64,000 bases of DNA from Gliomastix tumulicola (GCA_001599755.1 BCHX01000007.1:992001-1056000), one strand, 5' to 3'. Positions 32,698 to 44,608 are shown, numbered from the stretch's first letter. Translations and numbers: made by a program. The notes: generated by a model from the sequence alone, not told the origin.

Positions 32698-35600
32698 TCA
32701 AAGCTGAGGAGGCGCATAGTATATCTCATACGGATTCTTGGCGATGGAAGATCGTAGCCAAGCCAGCTCTTCCAGCTTGGACTTGATCAAGCCCACGATA
32801 TCCGCCTCCTTGCCAAACGTCTCCTCATAGAACAGAAGCGTTTCGGTGAAGCACTCTGACGACCTTTTCAACTCCTCTTCGCTCCCATCGCCCATCTCCC
32901 TCTTGAGCTTCCCGTGTCTCATGTACGACTCCGCGAGCTCATTGAGGGCGCGCATGGTCTCAGGGTGCCGCCTCCCCCACCATTTCGTGTACGTCGCGAT
33001 GATGTGCTCAAAGATGCTCCTCGATGACGCGAAGAAGGTCCGCTCGACACATACTCGCCCCATGTTAAGTCTGACCGCGAAGGCGGTTGGATGCTGCTCA
33101 CGTCCGGCTTCGAGATGACCCCGGAACGCCTTGTGGAGGAATTGCTCGGCTTGATCCAGCTGACCCGTTCTCAAATGTGTTTCTCCGAGGTCGTTCAGTA
33201 TGCGCTGGTAGGGGTGCGCCAGCTGCTCCCGCTCCGCCCTGGGCCTGCTCTCGTCGTCCATTGCTTGAGAGAAGTAGTCCGCTGCTGCCGAGAGCTTCCG
33301 TTGCGCCTGCTCTAATCGGCTCAGAACGAGCAGGCTTCTGCCCTCGTTGTAAAAGGTGCTGACAAGAGTGTCCTGGTTTGGACTTGGAAAGCACTGTCGT
33401 CGTAGGTGAGACGACCTCTCGTACGCTTGGAGAGCCTTTTCGTATTCGCGCTTGGCGTGGTGTACCAAGCCAATGTTGTTCTCGATATTCGCCATCATTT
33501 CGAGATTGAACTGTGACGGCGCGTCTGTCCGCAGGTACTGAAGAACTACCCGGTAGAGCTGAAAGGCCTCGTCGTAGCGGCCGACGTGGCGGAACAGGTT
33601 CCCGAATTTCTCGAGCTCGACGAGATCTAGCCTGTCGCCGGTCCGGTCTTGCTGGATATATAGCATGCACTGACTGACGTGAGGCTCGAGCCGTTGCGTA
33701 ATCGTAATAAAATCATGATCCGTCGATCGGGGAACGCGCGCCGCGACCAGAGTAATCGCAGTCGTCAGATACTCTACCTCATCCTCTCCTGTTTTCCAAC
33801 GAGCAAATTCGTGAACTGCTGGGTGTATCTCGTAGATGCACCCTAGCTGGTCGTGGGGCTTTGCTTCGATGAACGACAGGTCGTGTAGAGGAGAAATATA
33901 GTCTCGAGGGCGCTTGTGGGCTGATAGATGTTGTAGCCACGGTGGGGATGACTCATCCGCCATGCCGAGGCAAAGCTCATACCACATGTCACGGTGGTCG
34001 AGGAAACTGAACATCAGTAAGAGGTTTGCGGACATGGGGCTTGTCTTCCTCAGCTCCTCGAAGCTGAGCTCAAAAGCTCGCAGCAGTGCGTCGTGTGTTG
34101 AAAGCGCTTCGTTGGAGAGTGATCTGCTCTTCCACTTCTCGACGTACTGGGCTATGCTTTGGGGATTCCGGGCCATGAGTGATGCAGCGACTTTGAGTGA
34201 AAGTGGGTGATATTTCAACAGTCGTGCCAAGTCTCGCACATCTAAATCCATCAGTATTCGTGTGCTGCGTTGCCCATGCTTTTTGTAGACTCACCTGCCT
34301 CCGACCCTCGGAATCCATTGTCGACGCTGGAACGAAGAAATGTGACAGCATCGGTCTCTTTCAAGCCTCCAATCTCCATCTTCCTGGGAAATTGATACGC
34401 AAGCTCTCGACTCCTGGTCGTGAAGATGATGGAAACGCCTCCCAACCCACCCAAGTACCCCTTCAGACGGCTCCCCAATGGCCCTGACAGCCCATCAATG
34501 ACGAGCAAGGCTCCAGCAAGCGCGCTGCTGCCGAGCTCAGAGAAGAATCCGCGAATAAGCAGTTCTCTTTGTTCAGGGGCTACTGCTGAACCGTTCGACG
34601 CTTCGCCAACCATGCCGTGCGAGTCTTTGAGAAGACTGATGACGCTTTTGTCGAAGGACTGTTCGCTTTGCCCCGAGATCCAGAATATGGCTCGCGAGCT
34701 CCACTTGTGCTGTTGTCTCTTCACAAACTGAGATACCAGCTGAGACTTGCCGACACCAGCCAAGCCCCAAAGTGCGATGGCTGACTTTGAGGGCAGTCTT
34801 CCGGGATGGGCGCCGACTATCTCGTCCAGCGTTTGAAGATCGCTCTCTCGCCCTACGAACTGGCATTCCTCTGGCAATGCCTGTATGAGATATAGTTTGT
34901 GATCGGGAGAGATGATCGACTGTGAAGCTGCTGCTTGTTTCAGAATGCTGTGCTGCTTGAGGCTTTTTTTTCAGTTGAAGGTCAACTCACTATCCTTCGT
35001 GGCTCCAGACGAAACATCAGTCTGTATGTAGCGCTCCAGGACTGCCTTGGACGCGGCCGCTGCCGTCGCTGCGGCATATGTCTGCCAGAGCTTGCTCTTG
35101 TGGCTGTCCGCGTAATCGCAAACTCCCTTGATGACCATGATGCAGCTGAACTCTTCCCATATGCCGGCACCTTCCATCTCGAAGCCGATAGCTCTCGTCT
35201 TCTTTGAGATGGCATCACGGTCGCTGGCCGACTTGATGACGGTGTCTCCTGATGCAATGCGGCCCACGTGTACCGCAGGTCGACAGGCATTGTCAGTACT
35301 GGCTCCGTCTAGCTCCACGAGTCGTGTCCTGGGCACTAGGTGAGAGTCGCTGCACCCAAGGTCGAAGCACAGAGATTTGGGAGCATCAGTGCAGACAGGG
35401 TCCAAGTCTTTATGGGTGTCTCGACAGATGCAAGCTGTTGTGGACGAATGGTGCTTGTGGCGATATGTCGACTCGAAGAGCTTGTCCTCGTCTGCCCCGG
35501 GGTAACCGTAGTTGACACGCCGCCTCTTGGAGCCTGCTTTCGATTGAAGCTCCTTCATGAAGTTGGAGGTGCGATTCTCGAGTAGCTCGAGACCCCGATC

Positions 35601-36080
35601 CGTTTCGAAGACAGCAAGCAGATTACGGACGAGCTTGTCTGGCTTCTGCAGCCTGTCTTCATCCTCATCCTTGGCCACAAAGCTATCTGGATACCTCCTC
35701 CCAAAGTCGTGTTGGATAACGCTCTTGCCAATGATGACGTCACCAAGTAGAACCTCCTCTCTGAACTGGTTATACGGCATGCCACCGCAAACTCCGACCA
35801 GCAGGACCAGCTTCAAGCCCTCGTAGCTCGAACGCAGACTTGCCGCTGCGCTTGCTGCATTCGCCTTGCCCATGTGAGAAAGAAGAGCCAGAACGACATT
35901 GTGACCGCCGATGCAGCCCGTGGTGTAGGTGTTCAGGTCACCCCGCGCCCGGCCATAGCTGTCGCCCTCGTCGTCCCAGAAGTGGTCAAAGATGACGGAG
36001 ACAGCATTGTACTCCAGGTTCAAGGCGCAAAGAATGGCGACATGAAACTGATCTCGCCTGGAGGGCCTCGGCCGACTCAT
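32698..36080 (-). CDS. PNP-NB-ARC-TPR NOD-like receptor (STAND)
   Basis: Exons 36080-34991, 34930-34295 and 34241-32698 give 1089 residues. Residues about 10-360 form a purine nucleoside phosphorylase-like sensor (LLVGVCGG, GDVIIGKSVIQHDFGRRYP, GFEMEGAGIWEE, VIKGVCDYADSHK). An NB-ARC-like NTPase follows, with FVGRE, Walker A GLAGVGKS (419-426), a Walker-B-like LLVIDGL, VSIIFTTRSRE and HPLSL. The C-terminal half holds TPR units (NIGLVHHAKREYEKALQAY, LNDLGETHLRTGQLDQAEQF, ALNELAESYMRHGKL). Fungal NLRs of this layout are thought to detect ligands through the repeats and oligomerise through the NTPase; some control self/non-self cell death. The PNP-like end may be an effector or sensor enzyme. 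The first intron's 3' splice site has two close options (AAG or CAG). The start is 521 bp from the first gene of the zinc-finger array. Confidence 0.93.
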
Positions 36081-36601
36081 CGCTCACAAAGATGAGGATG
36101 GGAAGGGATCGATTGACGGGCACGATGGAGGTCGTGTCTGCCTCGTATCAATATCTGGCTGGATCCAGTTCTGGGGCTGTGCTGATGCGAACCACGCAAA
36201 CTCCCCGCCTTCAGCGGCAAGGCGTTCTGCTGTGTGTCAGATGACAACACAGAGCGGGGAAATATTGGCTCGCCCGACGAATCAAAGGCGAGCAGGATAT
36301 CAGCTTCATCCCGGCGGTAACGTGGACTTCCGGATTGTTGGCTCTGTCGCATCAATCCTGCATTCATCATCAGAGCTCTCGACCTTCACTCCCTGCTGCC
36401 TTTTCTCCACCGCAAAGACATCGGCTGCCGTCACTTCAGAATTGCTGTCGCTGCTATATCAGATTCCCACTTGCAAAAGGGCCCATGTTGAGAGCCCACA
36501 TGACGGAAAAGCGAGGTGAGCGAAGCGTCGGACGCGCCCACGTAGTTACGACAAGCTGATTGACATGCGATCCAGCGGCGCCTCTGGAGCACACTCCAGC
36601 C
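36081..36601. promoter_or_regulatory. Divergent NLR / zinc-finger array promoter
   Basis: 521 bp between the NLR start (minus) and the first zinc-finger gene (plus). I see no gene or clear repeat. I checked it for an upstream Zn2Cys6-coding exon like that of the third array gene and found no convincing one. Confidence 0.5.
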
Positions 36602-37759
36602 ATGGATCACTTTGACTGGAGCTCGTGGAATTCTATGCTGAATGGCGACGAGCGTCCTGCCAAGAGGGTTCGCTTGTCGGAAGCAAACGGAGTTCATTTC
36701 GACACGGGCTTCTCATCCCCGGGCCAAGAGACCTTCTCCTCCAGCTGGCAGCCGCGTCCTGCGTCACCCGCCTCGTCCTTCGGCAGCGTCGACAGCGGTC
36801 TTTCACATCCCCCACGGGCCAACACCGGCGCGAAAAAGGTCGTCGGGGCGTCCTTCTCGCAGCTATCCGACCAAACCCGCTACGGTGGCGGCTCTCCTTT
36901 CTTTACTTACCCCTTTCAGCGGTACCCAAGGCTGAAGGAGACCGTTCGGCACTGGAAGGCCCTTCTGCCGCCTGCGGCACAGGACTGGGGCGCCCACGAG
37001 AAGACCCTGGATGAGCTGCGAGGCCAGTTTGCGCGTGCGCGTGTCCAGTTCCGCGGCGAGGAGGCCGCTCGGATCTGGAACAAGCTGGTGCACGCGACGT
37101 TGAACTGGTACGAGTACGCCAGGGACTTTGTGCGTCTGCAAAAACAGCTCGAGGTTCTGGATCGCTTCATAACAAATGACGCTGAGAGCGGGTACCCCTT
37201 GTTCTCTTTCCCCTGCCCTTGGAAAGACCGACCTGGATGCTGTCATCCCATAGCCGCATATTCTGAAGAGGACCATCTGTAAGCGAGCGCGCGCGCCCCC
37301 CTGCCCCTCCGTCCGCCGCCCTTACTCACTCTCCGGGCCCCAGGCCTCTGTCTGACACATATATGCAGTCAATTCGTGTACGATCACTTGGGAGAGCATC
37401 GCTGCATGTTCGAGCCTTGTGCTGGGAGGGCAAAGTTTGTATTCGCCTCCCAGTTGTTCCAGCATCAAGCTCAACACCACAGGGCGTATCACTGCCCCAT
37501 CAGAGAGTGCGAGATCAACACGCTGGGGAAGCTGAGGTTGGCGTTCAGATCATCAGAGGAGTTGAGACGACACATGGTGCGTTGTCATGAGGGGTACCAC
37601 GGCATTCTCAAAGAGCGGAAGATTGAGGAGCTTTGGTCTCAGGCGTTTCCTCACGTGGCTGCTAAAGACCGTGGACCTCGTCGATCGTCGTCTTGTCCTA
37701 ACCTAAGGGAATGGGATGCACGAAATCAAGGGCCTAAGGGGTGTAGACCCTCAGTGTAA
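36602..37759 (+). CDS. Zinc-finger array gene 1 (C2H2-like, fungal family)
   Basis: Exons 36602-37278 and 37369-37759 (90-bp intron) give 355 residues. The N-terminal third is basic and Ser/Pro-rich, with the motif SSFGSVDSGLSHPP and KKVVGASFSQLS. A helical segment follows (LVHATLNWYEYARDF), then Cys/His motifs that span the intron: FPCPWKDRPGCCH, CMFEPC with QHQAQHH, and HCPIRECE with LRRHMVRCHEGY. This looks like two or three degenerate C2H2-type fingers. The same blocks recur in the next two genes. A nucleic-acid or protein-binding role in the nucleus is plausible but inferred. The start is the first ATG in a frame that opens at 36560 with a non-ATG codon. Confidence 0.8.
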
Positions 37760-38117
37760 TATTATCTTTGTTGTAGTTTAGACCCTGTGCGGACGCTTGT
37801 TCAACTGTAGCAAATGCAGGCCTCTTCTTTACGCGTCTGTCCCTTCAGCTCCCACTCAGCAAATTGGCCAAGCCAGGTTGCTTGAAGGATGAGAATGCGA
37901 ACCGTGCGGGGCATGCAGGCTGTCTGCCTCGCGTGATAAGACGCCGCTCACGGTCATATGACATGTTGCCTGTGGAGCAACTCGGCGAATCAACACCGGG
38001 TAGCAAGATAAGCATTGCTGACGATGACATCCTACCAAAATTACCTCAACTCGACCTTGTATCTGGGTCCGGTACCTTCACCTCAGGTCAACGTCTGGCC
38101 CAAGGCCAGTCCTCAGA
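37760..38117. other. Spacer between array genes 1 and 2
   Basis: 358 bp. A plus-strand frame (37864-38181) covers most of it and enters gene 2 in another frame. It could be an alternative 5' exon of gene 2, but I find no consistent splice into the family domain. Confidence 0.4.
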
Positions 38118-39117
38118 ATGGATATCCCTGGCTCACAGCTACCAATGCGCCGCAGCTTGTCACATAGCTTGTCCCAACTGAGCTTGACAGAGAGGCTATC
38201 TCCACCTACTGACAAAGTCTTTGACGATAATTCACTCTCTTCGACATGGCAACGATCATCTCCCCCGTCACCGGCGACAAGCGTCTGGAGCAATGGCGGC
38301 TGTCCATCACGCCCCCAATCCCGAGCGTCCTCGTTCGGCAGTGACAACAGCGGGCTGTCCCACCCCCCAAGATCAAGCAGAAGAACCAAGGTCGTCAAAC
38401 TGTCTTTCTCGAGGCTTTCTAGATCGCCAGGCGAGTCGGTGATCAGTGTCGGTGTCGCGGTCAAGTCTCAGGGACTATCATTTCTCGAACACAATGTACC
38501 AAAGTGGATCAACCAACTCAGGGAGACCTTGGCTGACCGGGATGACTTGAAAGAGAGAGTCGAAGAATGGGAGACGCTGCTTGGTCGCGCCAAGAACCAG
38601 GAAGACCTGGCCATGCTTGCAGAGCAAGTTGTCGAAGCAAGGCTTGACTGGTTCGACTACAACGCCGACGTGGAGAGGCTGGAAAACCAGCTCGCTGTTC
38701 TGGCGGACACCATGCAATATTATTGTGTGAGAGCTCCCGTGGATGCCTTCCTCCGCTGTCCCTGGCAGGGAGATGCAAATTGCTGTCACACCCGCACGAC
38801 GTTGATGACAAACTACATGTGAGAAGAGCGACCCTCTTGTCCACAGGCGTTCGGGATACTGACATGCATGCATGAGTAGTGGATTCATAAGCGACCACCT
38901 GAGGCCATATCGCTGCATGTTTCAGCCTTGTAATGGCAGCACCAACTTCGCATTCTCAGTGCACATGTATGAGCACCAGTGGGAGTTTCACGGCTCACTC
39001 CACTGTCCTCTCAATGGCTGTACGGAATGTGCCTCGACATCTAGTCTGTCCACATTCGGGGCTGTGAGAAAGCACCTCGCCGACCACCACCGTCATTATG
39101 CATACTTGGAAGGATGA
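38118..39117 (+). CDS. Zinc-finger array gene 2 (C2H2-like, fungal family)
   Basis: Exons 38118-38818 and 38877-39117 (58-bp intron, ATACTGACA branch region) give 313 residues. It shares with gene 1 the SRASSFGSDNSGLSHPP and TKVVKLSFSRLS motifs, the helical ARLDWFDYNADVERLENQL block and FLRCPWQGDANCCH. After an intron at the same place come YRCMFQPC, MYEHQWEFH, HCPLNGC and VRKHLADHH. It is shorter than gene 1 at both ends. An N-terminal exon may be missed or lost. The shared intron position and block order show it is a tandem paralogue. Confidence 0.8.
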
Positions 39118-39612
39118 AAACTGAAAGAAATTTCACGGAGATCACATATTACAAAAGCCCATTCACTGAATGGCCTGGGCAATAACCTGGACATCGTATG
39201 GAAGAGGCAATCAGGGAAACCAAATCTCGACAGATACTGGGCTTGTATCGGAATTCAGAAGGCTCTCTTTGTTTAATTCTCGTCGGAAATTTCCTGGCTA
39301 TCGAGAAGCATGCGAACCATGCGACCTCCGCATCTCCATTATGGACGCCTCTGGCAAGGGGTCAGCTGACAATGCAGGTGAGCGGGGGAGAGGCTTCTAA
39401 TTCAGCGAATAGCTATTGAGAGCCACGCAAGTCAGTGCGCCTCCTTTCAACCCCGCTCGACTCCCCAATCTTCGATTTGACCAAGTCGGGCGTCATACCT
39501 TACATATACCCATTAGCCCTGACCTGATACTTTCTGCATTTCAATTGCGTACTTCATTATAGAGAAGCGTAGCATTCTTCTCACCACGCAGACTGATTCA
39601 GCCCGATTGCAA
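39118..39612. other. Spacer between array genes 2 and 3
   Basis: 495 bp. A short plus-strand frame contains ACEPCDLR near 39305-39330, reminiscent of the start of a zinc cluster, but it does not continue as one. No gene is called. Confidence 0.4.
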
Positions 39613-40889
39613 ATGTCCTCGCAGCATCGACTGGGAGCTACAGGAGCCACACCCTGTTACCCTACTCCCAATTCTTGCCTACGATGCATCATCATGAACG
39701 TCAATGTAAGCATAAAACACCATTAATGGATATCAGTGACGGCTAAGTGATGAGACCAGTGCGCTCAAGACACGTTTCCATGCCCAATATGCGACTCGAT
39801 GGGTGAGAGATGCGTGTATCTCGGCGCTGGATGGAACATCGAAGATGGCATCAAATTGGAATCTGATCCTTCCGTGAGGCAATACGAACCATCAAAAGCC
39901 AGTGTCCAGCGTCTGAATGAAGCTTTTCGTGACTTTCTACCTGCCGATAGCGAACCCGAGGGCAGTGGACGGCGATCAAGAGCTTCCTCGTTCGGCAGCT
40001 GCGACAGTGGCATCTCACAGCCCCCAAGCAATACGAGGGCAAAGAAAGTTGTGAGCTCATCCTTCTCGCAATTATCTGGCATATCGAGAGAGGCAGGAAG
40101 CTTCTCTGCCAATGAGGAGGGCCTGGAAAATAATATCCAGGAAGGGCAACCCTCTTTTAAGGCCGTCCCGCTGGTACGAACACCACCACCACCACCACTT
40201 GAACATCGTCTTCATCGTTGGGAGAATCTACTTCGACGGAAGCTTAATGGACGAGAAGCCCACGCAAGGTCTATACGCGACTTGGAACTCGGAGTGATTA
40301 ACTCAACTGCCCAAGATCGAAGAGCGCTTCTAGAGCAGCTCACGCATTCAACGTTGAATTGGGTTGACGATGACTGGGACATGAACATGATGAGCCATCA
40401 AATAGAGTTTCTAAAAAGGCTCATGGGTGATCGGGACCAAAGCATCGGCACTGAGGGCCCCTTTCTTTGTCCCTGGATGGGCATAGATGATTGTTCTCAC
40501 TACTTCTCAAGGCCTGAAGAACAACTTAGGTAGGCGCCCTCAGTGATAGCCTTGCGCCAACTTTTGAGAAATCAATTAACAAAACTAGCGTGTTTGCGGA
40601 ATATCATATTCAGCCATACCGTTGCGAACTTGGTCAATGCAGGGGTAGGGCAGGCTTCTCCTTTGTAACCGACTTGCTTGAACATCAGTTGATGTTACAC
40701 GGCCAGGTTCACTGTCCCATGGATGAGTGTGCCGCAACTACAACTGGCACAGAGTGTGACTTCGGAGCAATCAAGGGTTTGAGGAAGCATATGGTGCTCT
40801 GGCATTCTGAGTATCGGATTTTTTTAAGGTCTCGAAACCTTAGGGTCTGGGGGAATACGTACTGTTATCTGCACATAAGGACACTTTGA
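39613..40889 (+). CDS. Zinc-finger array gene 3: Zn2Cys6 plus C2H2-like fingers
   Basis: Exons 39613-39705, 39760-40529 and 40589-40889 give 387 residues. Splicing the first intron (54 bp) joins CLRCIIMNVN to CAQDTFPCPICDSMGERC, giving exact Zn2Cys6 spacing (C-x2-C-x6-C-x6-C-x2-C-x6-C), though the usual Lys/Arg loop between Cys2 and Cys3 is missing. The family blocks follow: SRASSFGSCDSGISQPP, KKVVSSSFSQLS, THSTLNWVDDDWD, FLCPWMGIDDCSH. After the conserved-position intron come YRCELGQC, LEHQLMLH, HCPMDEC and LRKHMVLWH. It combines two zinc-binding modules in one protein. The missing basic loop suggests the cluster may not bind DNA in the standard way. Confidence 0.82.
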
Positions 40890-41034
40890 TTTTCAAGACT
40901 GGATAAACTTCAACTATCGACTTAATACACATGCGTATTTGGCATCAGCCCAAGATATACTCGTCAGCTGCCTCCTCAACCCCTTGTGACATTGGACGAC
41001 ACCTCAAAAGAGCACCCACCCTCTCGCTACGAGT

Positions 41035-41556
41035 CTAGCCTGCGTAAACGCTGCGAATCTGATCGAGACTATTCTGTCCGGCGTCAATAATCTCCTGCGC
41101 CTGAGCTTGCTTGTCGGCTGGCAGCGCATTCTTGATGGCGGTTTGAGCCTCGGTCGCCAAATGTCCAATAACCCCGGCGTAGACCTGGATCACATCCGCC
41201 CACCCCTTGTCCAAGGCCACAAAGGTGCCTTGCTTCTGGATGACGGTCTGCTCAATGGTTGGACGGCCATTGTTACTCTCCTCCAGTGCCGCCAGGACAT
41301 TGTCGGCATCTTCCTCGCTCAGCGTCCCCGAGTTCTGAGCGGTGGTAGTGATGTCGCTGGTGAGCATGAGGGCTTTGACGTTTGCGGTGAGGCTGGGCAT
41401 GAGGATCTTGATCATTCCGACGTAGCTGCCCTGCCAGTTGGCAAGAGATTGCTCCAGACCGTTGATGACATCATTGAGCTGGTAGATCTTGTCTGCCAGA
41501 GGCGTGGCTGCCGCGGTTACCGCGAGGGCCAGGATTGAGAGTTGTTGAAAGCGCAT
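41035..41556 (-). CDS. HsbA-like hydrophobic surface binding protein
   Basis: A single-exon gene of 173 residues. A signal peptide (MRFQQLSILALAVTAAATPL) precedes a mostly alpha-helical, Ala- and Gln-rich domain (VINGLEQSLANWQG, NVKALMLTSDITTTAQ, YAGVIGHLATEAQTAIKNAL) that matches the HsbA family. HsbA proteins are secreted, coat hydrophobic surfaces such as plastics or plant cuticle, and recruit cutinase-like enzymes; relatives include cell-wall galactomannoproteins. Cysteine is absent, as expected for HsbA and unlike hydrophobins. A TATATAA box (41664-41670, minus strand) lies about 108 bp upstream of the start codon. Confidence 0.9.
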   Translation of the reverse strand: MRFQQLSILALAVTAAATPLADKIYQLNDVINGLEQSLANWQGSYVGMIKILMPSLTANVKALMLTSDITTTAQNSGTLSEEDADNVLAALEESNNGRPTIEQTVIQKQGTFVALDKGWADVIQVYAGVIGHLATEAQTAIKNALPADKQAQAQEIIDAGQNSLDQIRSVYAG

Positions 41557-42989
41557 AGTGATGCCTCTGAGTGAAAGGTAATGGACAAAGACTGTCTGAT
41601 ATATGCGAGATATTATCTTACATTCACCATTCCGAGCTCTGACAGCTAGGGCATAGAATAGCGTTATATACCAATGTACTGTGCGTGTTCAAGTCTCCCC
41701 TTCGCCTCGCGGGTGTCACACATTGGCCCTCAAAGATGATATTGATATAAAAGTTATATCATATTGACAATTAATGCCCGGAATTTCGCATTTGCCTCAT
41801 CAAAGCTAAATCAAAGCGTCTCAAGATCGAGCCGTCGGCTTCGCAGGCCCAGGCTTCTGGATGCGGCACGCCCGGTTACTTGCATTCCAGTCAGTGGTTG
41901 AATCTCCAACGGCTTAACTCTCCGCCCGGCGAGCCGTCGATTGCCATTCATAGCCTCATCTAGTAGCATTAAGGCAAACCTAATCATAATTTCCCGGGGA
42001 ATCAGATTCGAGAAATGTCGTAAGCGTCGTGTTGGTCCTGAACAATCACAGCTTGAGTTTGATTCTGTTGCCATGCTTCGGCCGAGGCCCAAGATCGCAA
42101 AGGCATCGACTTTATGTGGTAGAAGGGAAGTTTAGGCTATCTCCTTTACTGAAGATCATGACGTCTTTCGAGTTCCAAGAGATGATTTGCCGCTGCTAAA
42201 GCTCGTCATAATGAGAGGGCATATGTGCCCATACCCTGAGCTATGTTGAAAATCGGAGCCTACAATCTCGCGTGTACCAGGGAAATGCTGTGATAGGTTC
42301 AGGCTGATCGTCTTAATGAGTACCACTGGTTCAAGTAGCGTTTTCAATTCAAAATATACCAGTATGCCAATGGGGACATTCAAATGTTCTCAACTTAGAG
42401 ACAAGCCTAATCGACAGTTCCGGACAGAATCCTCCACGAGACCTCGAAGCATCTGTCCAGACCAGGATATACCCCGCAGACTCGCACCAATCAGAATCCT
42501 GCCGTCGGATTCGAAAGCTCAGTGACGTTCCAAGGCCGCGATTCCTACGCCGAAACGCGGACATGTTGAGTCACTCTGCCGTGGATTTCCTCGTGTCTTT
42601 CGGAAAGTTTACACATGATATCAGTCAGTGACCTTTCCCCGCAATGATCGTGCCTAAGCTCCTGACGCTTCTCCTCCCCCCCCCCCCCCCCCACGGAAGA
42701 GGACGTCTTCTACCCAAGTCGATGAGGGGGACGTACTTTTTTTGGTCGATGGCTCGTAGAAAGTAGATTTTCAGCGGCTACTAGGATATTATTCTCCATA
42801 TTTTCAGACGGAATGTGAGCAACGCGATGCAGCTGATGAGACAGCATTTATGCATCAAAGTACTCGAGACCAACACCTGATTTTCTTGTTAGACGTGGTT
42901 TGTGTACCCGACATGTAGAAGTTCAGCTGTCAGATGAACGGTCAATTCCAAATTCAAAGAAAGGAGCAGATGATATTAAAAGTCCACCC
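41557..42989. other. Intergenic, HsbA promoter and unassigned DNA (1.43 kb)
   Basis: Apart from the HsbA TATA box at 41664-41670 and a 17-base C homopolymer at 42676-42692, I see nothing. The C run is a likely sequencing or assembly weak point. Confidence 0.5.
42676..42692. repeat. C homopolymer (17 bases)
   Basis: An uninterrupted run of C in an intergenic spacer. Confidence 0.9.
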
Positions 42990-44066
42990 CTAAAATATCG
43001 CCATGCCGTTGGGAGGGCTGGCCACGCCGCCGGGTACCTTTGTCAAATTAGCCGTTCACACACTCCGCAATCCAAGAGATAAGGAGCATTCACTCACATT
43101 CAAAGGCATGCTGCTGAAGAAAAAGCTCCACCGCTGTCGTTTGCGGCACTCCTCGCTCAGTGCCTCCAAGTCGAACATCTCCCCAATGGGCATCCCCCAT
43201 CCAGCCAGCAGCCACTCGTGCAGCCAGAACCGTTTGTCCTGGCACGGCCAGGCTTCCATGCTCGGCTGATCACCAGCTATGGCGGCAGGGGATCTGTCCC
43301 AAAGCCATCGGAGGGTACGCTCCGATGACTCGATCCCGATGGCCGGGGGGTCATCCATGTCTGCTAAAAGACGTTGCTCCTTAGCTGACAGCCTATTGTA
43401 CGCCCTCACCCAGCCGGTGCGTATAAGAAGAATGTCGCCGATACAAAGCTCAGTGCCTTGTTGAAGAGCAATCTCCTCCAATGTAGAAATACCGATAGAG
43501 GTTGTCTCGAAAGCCGCTATAGGAGTGCCGTTGGCGTCGGCCCAGGCTGCGTAGTCGAGAAGCACACCACGGCCCACGATCCCTCCTTTTTGGACCCATG
43601 CTATTCATAAGCGTCAGCAATGTTGGGTTGCTGCTCTCTAAGTAGAGGCATGTGACCAAGTACCTTGAATTCCATTCACATTTGAGCTGTCCAAGTCTGC
43701 CTGGGTCTTGCCATTGAAAAACCTCTGTTCCTTTTGAAACCCATAATGGCGGAACCCATCCCACTGGGAGCTGACTTGCGTATTGAAGCTGAGTGAATCG
43801 TCATTGATCGCTGAGCGCGCCTTGGTATGGATGGTATGCTGCAGAGCAGGGCGACCGAAGCACGGGACGGATAGGCGATTCAGTGGCCAGTCGGTTGACA
43901 CACGCGTGCCGTCGATGATTTCGCGGGCGGCGGCTCGCGCAGTATTGTCTGTAGTCAGGAGAGTGAGCATGCCGCATTCATTCTCATCCCCGAAAAGGCC
44001 CCAGGCGTTGCCAGGAGGTCCATCTTCACGGAGGGGTAAAGCGTTGAATGAAGGTCTGGGTAGCAT
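42990..44066 (-). CDS. Cyclase-family (kynurenine formamidase-like) hydrolase
   Basis: Exons 44066-43664, 43600-43098 and 43037-42990 give 317 residues; introns of 63 and 60 bp keep frame and the last 48-bp exon restores the conserved ending VPGGVASPPNGMAIF. The protein follows the fungal form of the cyclase family (PF04199-like). It has NTQVSSQWDGFRHYGFQ at the metal-binding region (in place of HxGTHxDxPxH), GRGVLLDYAAW, GDILLIRTGW and a WLHEWLLAGWG segment. Bacterial members are metal-dependent amidohydrolases such as arylformamidase; fungal members are mostly uncharacterised. It lies in tandem with the alcohol dehydrogenase. The substrate is unknown. Confidence 0.88.
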
Positions 44067-44608
44067 CGTGAGCAGGGATGGGGGTTTTTTGTTGATGGAG
44101 AAACCGAAAATCCAGGGACTGAGCCTGGATTCATATTTGTCAATGGCTTTCTGACTGATGATTCAAATGGTCTCGCTGGTAGATCTATTGTCAACCAGTC
44201 AGCCGCTCCGCTCTGAGCAGGGATTGCAGCGGTGAAATTACGGACAATCGCGAATTCTCCCGCCATTGGAACTTTCCATGCGTACAACCCATGCACTAAG
44301 TATCCCTAGTCGGTACAGAAGTCTTCATTGCCTTCGATATGCGTGGGTGACGGGGTAAGTGAAGATGGGGAAAGCCTCAGTGCGAGACCGAGGACAAAGG
44401 AGCGGAAGTTATGAAGCCGTGCGGAATTCAAAGCGACACCAGGATGTAGAGCTGAGAGCGTTAACTAGGTTGAGGCCACTCCAATAATTCAAGTACTCTC
44501 ACACAGCTGCAAGGAAATTGGTCATCATTTATACTGCATAGCTGCATAAAAATAACACCCTCGTCCAGTCTTTTTATATCTATCCAAACTATTGCTGCAT
44601 ATCACTCT
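44067..44608. other. Spacer between the cyclase and alcohol dehydrogenase genes
   Basis: 542 bp containing the cyclase promoter and the dehydrogenase 3' end. No gene is seen. Confidence 0.4.

Noticed and set aside
37880..37935. CEPCGAC-like cysteine motif upstream of array gene 2
   Set aside because: It resembles the start of a zinc cluster in one frame but stops soon after and does not splice in frame to the family domain.
39300..39340. ACEPCDLR motif between array genes 2 and 3
   Set aside because: Only two cysteines with no continuation; it may be a relic but cannot be supported.
38118..40889. Array genes as one large gene
   Set aside because: Each unit has its own start, internal intron at the same place and stop codon, so three separate paralogues fit better.
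42676..42692. C homopolymer as a telomere or element end
   Set aside because: No telomeric repeat or terminal repeats nearby; treated as a simple homopolymer and possible assembly weak point.
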